DNA from: Planctomycetota bacterium
GTDB taxonomy: Bacteria; Planctomycetota; Phycisphaerae; WQYP01
Assembly: GCA_021828935.1 (NCBI GenBank)
Contig: JAJZCU010000036.1
Coordinates: 1-10,485, forward strand
Direction: 5' to 3'
DNA: 10,485 nt
Positions 6,039 through 10,485 of this stretch are shown one piece after another. The notes under the pieces are model-generated. The model searched no databases. It was not told the origin of the DNA and was given only the letters and a program-made list of their open reading frames with translations. How positions within the stretch are numbered: position 1 is the stretch's first letter; the number at the start of each line of letters is the position of its first letter. The translations under genes were made by a program, and so were the position numbers.

Positions 6039-6076
6039 TGGTTGCGTTTTCAGCCGGGAAACACGCCTGCAATTTC

Positions 6077-6676
6077 TTACTGCTTTTCCCCTTCCAATTC
6101 CTTTAATCGCCGTTCCAACGCCGTGGGCAGCGCCTGCTTCTGCGGCGATAGATCGGCCAGGCGCTCCTGCGCTTCCGTGCGCGGTCGCTCGGGGGCTTTG
6201 TAGCGTTCGCTCTCCAGCGATTTGGCCGCACGGTCTTCCTCCGCCATGGCGGTAAAGGCCTCGTTGGCCGTCAGGGCGGTTTCGTCAATTTGTTCTTCGG
6301 TTACGCCGCGCTTATTGGCGGCTTCCAATTCCATGAGCTTGGCTTCCACCAGGCCAACCTTGGCCAAATTGCTGACAATAATATCTTCCCGCCCGCGCAG
6401 GCGGTCCACCTGTTCAAACGTGGAGGCAATTTCCGTTTCCACAATGCGCCGGGTGCTGCCGCCGGCGGCGTCGTATTCTTTCTTAAGCTTTAATGCGCGG
6501 TTTTCCAGCGTGGAAATTTCAGCCTTGAGTTGCTGCAATTGTTCATAATTGTCCGCCTTGGCGCGGGCCACGCTTTCCTTGAACACCGCGGCTTTTTTTG
6601 CTTCAGACTGTTTGATGCCCAGCATCACCGCGAATTTGGCCATTGCCGACTGCATTGATCGCGAATTTTCTTCCAT
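6077..6676 (-). CDS. Coiled-coil protein of unknown function
   Basis: I do not recognise this 199-residue protein. It has no signal peptide, no membrane segment, no cysteine and no tryptophan. Residues about 22-70 and 76-122 are strongly helical with heptad-like hydrophobic spacing (EQLQQLKAEISTLENRALKL; FEQVDRLRGREDIIVSNLAK). A short break at AAGGST (70-75) gives a possible helical hairpin. Residues 125-199 are charged helix with a proline-rich break near 162-166, and end in LERRLKELEGEKQ. The overall plan of a long helical hairpin plus a mobile helical tail recalls PspA/ESCRT-III-like or tethering proteins, but no diagnostic motif is seen. GAGG lies eight bases before the ATG at 6676; a GTG directly upstream (6679) is also possible. 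It begins about 20 bases after the stop of the membrane wHTH gene, so the two are almost certainly one operon. Confidence 0.82.
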   Translation of the reverse strand: MEENSRSMQSAMAKFAVMLGIKQSEAKKAAVFKESVARAKADNYEQLQQLKAEISTLENRALKLKKEYDAAGGSTRRIVETEIASTFEQVDRLRGREDIIVSNLAKVGLVEAKLMELEAANKRGVTEEQIDETALTANEAFTAMAEEDRAAKSLESERYKAPERPRTEAQERLADLSPQKQALPTALERRLKELEGEKQ

Positions 6677-6696
6677 CACTTAATCCTCAAATGTTT

Positions 6697-8088
6697 TTAC
6701 GCATGCCCGCGCCCCTGGGTCAGCATGGCCCAGAGATACGCCGCCGCAATGGACGCCACCAGCGTACCGATTTGTCCCCGCACACCCAAGCCCCACCCAT
6801 GCATCCATGCGGCCAGCACGTTGGGCACTATGAACAAGCTCAGGCCCACCGTCAGGCGCCAGGGCGGCGGGCGCCGTTTCCGGGACGCACGCCACGGCGC
6901 GGCAGCCGCAGGTCTGCTGATCCATAGTTTATCGCCGTCGCGCTCAATGCGGTAGCCGTGGGATTGCTCCATGGCTACAAACGCCCGCACGACTTCAACG
7001 CGGGAATAACCCAGCGTGCGTTCGACCAGCTCCGGCGCCACCTTGCCAGCCGACGGCAAATGGTAGTCCACCACGGCCCTTATTGCGGCCGCTCTGGCCC
7101 CTTGTGTTTCGGGACGCAAATGGTCTAAAAATTCGCGCGAAACCGACGGGGCGCCCTGGCTGGGCGGCGCGATGATATCCCATGAACCAACGCCGTTGTG
7201 TTGGGCTCCCTGGCCATCGTGCGGCGCCGCGCACAGGGCCAGAAAACCGGCGCCCGCCAGATGCGCCCCTTCAATTTGCCAACCCACGGGCGTGCCTAAA
7301 ACCATGAAAACGAACCGCGCCCGGTCGCCGCGGGATTCCCTCCAGCGCGCGTAATTGGTTGTCAGCGCATCAAGCGTCTTGCTGCCGGCCCCGGCCACCG
7401 CGGCCCGGCCCGGCGCCGCCACATGCACCGGCGTGACAAACGCCACCACCACATCAACCACGCCCGTAAGCGAACGCAAGCGGTACACCCGTATTTTATT
7501 CACTGTACGCAGCGACTCCAACCACGCCTGCGGCCGGATAACGTCTCCCGGCGCCCCAGCCTGTTCCTCGCCGGCGATTGCCGTGATTAATCCATCGGAA
7601 AAGTCAGACGCTTCCGTATCCGGCAGCAACTCAACGCGCCCCACCCGCGGCTGCCACGGCAGCAGGCCGGACCAGAATGGGCGACCGTTCACGGGAAACA
7701 ACTGCCCGCGCATGCCGTGGCGCGGGTCCGCAATGTTCACGTCCATGGCGGCCAAAAATTCCGTCATGTGGGCGTGCGCCCGCGCCAATTGCGCTTGAAA
7801 TGAAGCCTCGTGCGCCGCCGACTCAAACCAAATTTGCGACCGTGTTTCCGGACGCCAGGTAAAATCCGATGCGGCAAATGCGCTGCGGTTGGCCGGATTA
7901 TCTTCCATCATTTCCTGTGGCGCCGCGGGATTGGCCAAAATGCGTGTGCCGGCCTTAAGCCCCCGGCCCTGCGTATCGCGCGCATCATGTTGCAAAATAC
8001 GGAAATACGCCGAAAACGGGTCCGCCGTGGAAATTGGCTGGGCCGCGGGGGCGGCGGGTGGCGCATCAGTAAGCATGGGTCGGTCCAT
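6697..8088 (-). CDS. Unrecognised protein with a winged-helix-like domain and two C-terminal membrane helices
   Basis: This 463-residue product is not recognised. Residues 1-25 are Ala/Pro-rich and flexible. Residues about 26-320 look like one or two mixed alpha/beta domains, with predicted buried strands VVDVVVAFVTPVHV (210-223) and FVFMVLGTPVGWQI (259-272). Residues about 332-392 resemble a winged helix: a helix RAAAIRAVVDYHL, a helix APELVERTLG, a recognition-like helix SRVEVVRAFVAMEQ, then a wing strand YRIERDGDKLWISR. A basic linker (RASRKRRPPPWR, 400-411) precedes two hydrophobic helices at about 412-430 and 438-456, with a short loop between them. The basic linker suggests a cytoplasmic N-terminal bulk with both termini inside. 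The start at 8088 has only a weak GGAAA site; Met5 is an alternative. It forms an operon with the coiled-coil gene. A membrane-bound regulator or a scaffold are both possible; neither is proven. Confidence 0.8.
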   Translation of the reverse strand: MDRPMLTDAPPAAPAAQPISTADPFSAYFRILQHDARDTQGRGLKAGTRILANPAAPQEMMEDNPANRSAFAASDFTWRPETRSQIWFESAAHEASFQAQLARAHAHMTEFLAAMDVNIADPRHGMRGQLFPVNGRPFWSGLLPWQPRVGRVELLPDTEASDFSDGLITAIAGEEQAGAPGDVIRPQAWLESLRTVNKIRVYRLRSLTGVVDVVVAFVTPVHVAAPGRAAVAGAGSKTLDALTTNYARWRESRGDRARFVFMVLGTPVGWQIEGAHLAGAGFLALCAAPHDGQGAQHNGVGSWDIIAPPSQGAPSVSREFLDHLRPETQGARAAAIRAVVDYHLPSAGKVAPELVERTLGYSRVEVVRAFVAMEQSHGYRIERDGDKLWISRPAAAAPWRASRKRRPPPWRLTVGLSLFIVPNVLAAWMHGWGLGVRGQIGTLVASIAAAYLWAMLTQGRGHA

Positions 8089-8210
8089 TGTTTCCAGCCA
8101 TCAGGGCGCGGCATGGTAAGTTATCGCTTCATGACGACCGCGTCGTCGCAACCACGCCGCTTCGCCACCGAAAGGGCCTGTCCAAAAATCAGCGCATGTG
8201 GCAGCCCAAC

Positions 8211-8216
8211 ATTATA
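8211..8216 (-). promoter_or_regulatory. TATAAT box, possible promoter of the membrane wHTH operon
   Basis: A perfect TATAAT on the minus strand lies downstream of the terminator at 8279-8305 and about 120 bases before the ATG at 8088. No convincing -35 is seen at 16-18 bases. The order terminator, promoter, gene supports it as the operon's start point. Confidence 0.35.
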
Positions 8217-8278
8217 TCCAACTCGCGTGAGCATGGCCGTTTGCCATTTCGACAGGCAGCCGGCGCAGCGGACGTATT

Positions 8279-8305
8279 AAAAAAAACGCTGAGGCGCCCA
8301 ACGCG
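8279..8305 (-). terminator. Candidate intrinsic terminator downstream of the squalene-hopene cyclase gene
   Basis: On the minus strand a 19-base GC-rich segment (CGCGTTGGGCGCCTCAGCG) can fold into a bulged stem of about seven pairs with a CGC loop, and is followed directly by eight T residues (8279-8286). This is the best intrinsic terminator shape in the window. It lies about 265 bases after the cyclase stop codon, so it may end that transcript or a small RNA in between. Confidence 0.48.
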
Positions 8306-8570
8306 CTGAGACGGAGGGGAGGAAACCGGCGGGGCGTGAAGATCGTTGAGACGCACGGGCGCCGCGAGAAAACATTTTTTCGAATTCTTACACCGAAAAT
8401 TACGTAGCCGATGATGGGCTTGGCTTGATGCCTCTCGCCCATTTTCTAGACGCCGCCCATCCCGTTCGTTCGTGCTCAGCGTTCTCCGCACCTCGGCGTT
8501 TTATTTATTCGTCCGGGCAGCCCGATACCGCCGGGAAACACCCTCGCGGATATTTAATTGCCCGCTCCGG

Positions 8571-10485
8571 CTACCGCAATTCCTGCCGCCGTATGAGCCG
8601 CTGATACCGCGCCAGGGCCATCAGCGGAAAATAAATCCGATACAGGTGATATTTCAAATAAAATACCCGTGGGAAGCCCGTGCCCGTGAACCATGGCTCG
8701 TCCCAATCCCCTTCCTCGTTCTGCGTTTCCATCAGGTAGTGCATCGCGCGGCGCACGGCGGGGTCGTTCGCTCCGGCGGCGGCCATTAAGCCCATGGCGC
8801 CCCAGGCCGTTTGTGATGGCGTGCTGGGCCCGCGCCCTTTTAATGTTGGATTATCATACGACGCACAAGATTCGCCCCAACTGCCATCCGCTTTTTGGCA
8901 GGACCGCAGCCAATCCGCGGCCCGCCGCACATAACGATGGTCCATGCGTTCATGCACCGACCGCAGGCCGGTAAGTACCTGCCACGTGCCATAGATATAA
9001 TTCACGCCCCAGCGGCCAAACCAGCAGCCCTCTTTTTCCTGCGTTTCCTTCAGGAAATCAATGGCTTTCCGCACCGCAGGATGCGCCACCGTCAGGCCCA
9101 CATGGCCCAGGCATTCCAGCGTGCGGCCGGCGATGTCGGGGCATGAAGGGTCTTGTATGGCGTTGTGATCAGCAAACGGAACATGTTCTAAAATTGGCCG
9201 GCTGCGCGTGCGGTCAAAGGCCGCCCAGCCGCCATCGTCATTTTGCATGGCCAACAGCCATTGCGTGCCGCGCTTCACCGCCGCATCCGCCGCTTTGCCA
9301 CCGCAGCGTTTCAGCGCCATGACCACCATGGCCGTGTCGTCCACGTCGGGGTAATGGCAGTTGGAAAATTCAAAAAACCAGCCGCTGGGTTCAACATCCG
9401 GACAGTTCTTGGTCCAGTCGCTGCCAGAACGGCATTCTTTATTTAACAGCCATGCGGTGGTCTTCTGGGCCACCGGGTCTTCGGGCTGCAAGCCCGTCTC
9501 AGCCAGCGCATGCAGCGCAATGCCGGTGTCCCACACCGGGGAAAAGCACGGCTGAATGCGGATCGCATCGCCTTCTTCAATAAACAGGGCACGCAGGTCG
9601 CGGTGCGCCTTGACCACCACGGGATGATTATCCGCATATCCCAAAATGCGCAGCACAATGAGAATGTAGACCATCGGCGGAAAGATGGCGCCCAGGCCTT
9701 CTGAGCCTTCCATGTGTTCCAACAACCATCGTTCCGCTTCGCGAATCGCCCGTGGACGCAGCGGCGTTACCGCCGTTTTTTCATAACGTTTTAACGAAAG
9801 GTCCAACAGCAGAAACATTTCGCGCCAACTCCGCGGCATGCTCTTCAGCCTGCTCACAGAACTGTTGGCCACCTGCTGGTCTGTGAACAATTCGCCAATA
9901 CCCTGATGGGCCCGCAGTTGCCGCACCGGCCGATATGCGCTGACAATGGCCAGCGGCAAAATCATGGTGCGGCTCCAGGCGGAAACCGCGTACAGATTGA
10001 AGTACATCCATCGGGGCAGCAGCACTATTTCCGGCGGAATACTTGGACACGCGTCGTACGACACCTGCCCCAGGGCCGCCAGGAAGAATTTTGAAAAGCT
10101 GTTGCAGTTCTCCGCCCCGCCGAGTTCCGCCACCACGCGCCGGGCCGCGCGCATGTGGCTGGCATCCACATCGTCACCCATGAGCTTCAGGGCGAAGTAT
10201 CCCTTGACCGTGCCGGAAAGGTCGCTGGCGCCGCCGGGGTAGAGGTTCCAGCCGCCGTCGACCTGTTGCAGCCGCCGGAGGTAATTGGCAATTTTTGGCA
10301 ATTGCGGATCATCTTCCTGCTGCAAAATGAATTTCAGCAGGATGTATTCTGATTCCAGAATGCTGTCGCCCTGCAGCTCCCCCACCCAGTAGCCATCGGG
10401 CTTGTGCAAAGCCAGCAGGGCGTTTTGGGCGTCCGCCAACGATTGTTCAATGGATAACTGCCGATTGTGATCGGCTCGGCGGAGG
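8571..10485 (-). CDS. shc: Squalene-hopene cyclase, N-terminus beyond the right edge
   Basis: This membrane-associated enzyme cyclises squalene to the pentacyclic hopene that underlies hopanoid lipids. The frame is open to the window edge without a usable ATG or GTG, so the start lies outside; 638 codons including the stop are visible. Counting from the first full codon, the catalytic DVDDTA is at 380-385 (Asp382 corresponds to the protonating Asp376 of Alicyclobacillus). Other family blocks are GSEGLGAIFPP (260-270), PVWDT (316-320), GRWGVNYIYGTWQ (489-501), PSQTAWGAMGL and the C-terminal WFTGTGFPRVFYLKYHLYR. Five QW-type repeats end at about 79, 420, 488, 536 and 594. The visible part is near full length for the family and has no frameshift. 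The order of blocks favours squalene-hopene over oxidosqualene cyclase. No other hopanoid gene is in view downstream. The gene symbol follows family identity only. Confidence 0.96.
   Translation of the reverse strand, partial: LRRADHNRQLSIEQSLADAQNALLALHKPDGYWVGELQGDSILESEYILLKFILQQEDDPQLPKIANYLRRLQQVDGGWNLYPGGASDLSGTVKGYFALKLMGDDVDASHMRAARRVVAELGGAENCNSFSKFFLAALGQVSYDACPSIPPEIVLLPRWMYFNLYAVSAWSRTMILPLAIVSAYRPVRQLRAHQGIGELFTDQQVANSSVSRLKSMPRSWREMFLLLDLSLKRYEKTAVTPLRPRAIREAERWLLEHMEGSEGLGAIFPPMVYILIVLRILGYADNHPVVVKAHRDLRALFIEEGDAIRIQPCFSPVWDTGIALHALAETGLQPEDPVAQKTTAWLLNKECRSGSDWTKNCPDVEPSGWFFEFSNCHYPDVDDTAMVVMALKRCGGKAADAAVKRGTQWLLAMQNDDGGWAAFDRTRSRPILEHVPFADHNAIQDPSCPDIAGRTLECLGHVGLTVAHPAVRKAIDFLKETQEKEGCWFGRWGVNYIYGTWQVLTGLRSVHERMDHRYVRRAADWLRSCQKADGSWGESCASYDNPTLKGRGPSTPSQTAWGAMGLMAAAGANDPAVRRAMHYLMETQNEEGDWDEPWFTGTGFPRVFYLKYHLYRIYFPLMALARYQRLIRRQELR

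Larger units (their letters stand above)
8089..8570. other. 482-base stretch without a convincing gene
   Basis: Both neighbours are on the minus strand. The open frames inside (for example minus 8189-8491 and 8212-8442) are rich in Arg/Pro/Cys, have no good start signals, run through the terminator described separately, and look like chance. The stretch does hold an intrinsic terminator and a TATAAT box. It also has three copies of CGYTGAG (8287-8293, 8304-8310, 8344-8350), the last two extending to CGYTGAGACG. No tRNA, rRNA or CRISPR pattern was seen. A small RNA between 8306 and 8570 cannot be excluded. Confidence 0.6.

Noticed and set aside
5893..6255. Plus-strand open frame of 120 codons
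   Set aside because: It runs through the palindrome cluster and into the antisense of the coiled-coil gene; Arg/Pro-rich with no motif.
7355..7798. Plus-strand open frame of 147 codons inside the membrane wHTH gene
   Set aside because: It is antisense to a better frame that has domain structure and membrane helices; Ser/Thr/Pro-rich composition is typical of a shadow in GC-rich DNA.
8189..8491. Minus-strand open frames between the cyclase and the membrane wHTH gene
   Set aside because: No SD, atypical composition, and they pass through the hairpin and T-run.

Overview
The window is a GC-rich, densely coded bacterial chromosome segment. Three gene families suggest a hopanoid-making Gram-negative bacterium: squalene-hopene cyclase, ClpP and a phytanoyl-CoA-dioxygenase-type protein, alongside a lipobox lipoprotein. 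Planctomycetota fit this mix, especially Phycisphaerae-like lineages, but nothing here proves the phylum. Spacing is tight and most genes have recognisable Shine-Dalgarno (SD) sequences.

Layout, left to right. (1) On the minus strand, clpP (1015-1728) is followed downstream by a lipoprotein with a basic leucine zipper (103-858) and by the first 25 codons of a further gene that runs off the left edge (1-75). (2) Diverging from clpP across a 228-base regulatory gap, a plus-strand pair encodes an Fe(II)/2-oxoglutarate-type PhyH oxygenase (1957-2811) and an NAD(P)-dependent aldehyde dehydrogenase of the lactaldehyde-dehydrogenase-like type (2912-4369). (3) Convergent with the dehydrogenase is a two-gene minus-strand module with a toxin-antitoxin layout: a DUF4258/RelE-like small protein (4823-5116), then an HTH protein (4377-4820). 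Diverging from it is a nucleotidyltransferase of the AbiEii-like type (5350-5865). The two share a 233-base gap with a promoter-like TATACT box facing each way. (4) A palindrome-rich gap ends the nucleotidyltransferase and a second minus-strand operon. That operon has two genes I do not recognise: a 463-residue protein with a winged-helix-like domain and two C-terminal membrane helices (6697-8088), then a 199-residue coiled-coil protein (6077-6676). (5) A 482-base non-coding stretch holds a good intrinsic terminator and a TATAAT box. (6) The right end is squalene-hopene cyclase (8571 to the edge), missing its N-terminus.

Functionally, PhyH and the dehydrogenase look like a small oxidative catabolic unit, ClpP is housekeeping proteolysis, and the cyclase makes the hopanoid skeleton. 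The 4377-5865 block resembles a small defence or stress-type insertion. The membrane wHTH plus coiled-coil pair is the best candidate for an undescribed system. Several regulatory features deserve a second look: a hairpin that contains the dehydrogenase SD, a perfect 15-base palindrome abutting the clpP SD, and a cluster of inverted repeats at 5998-6038.
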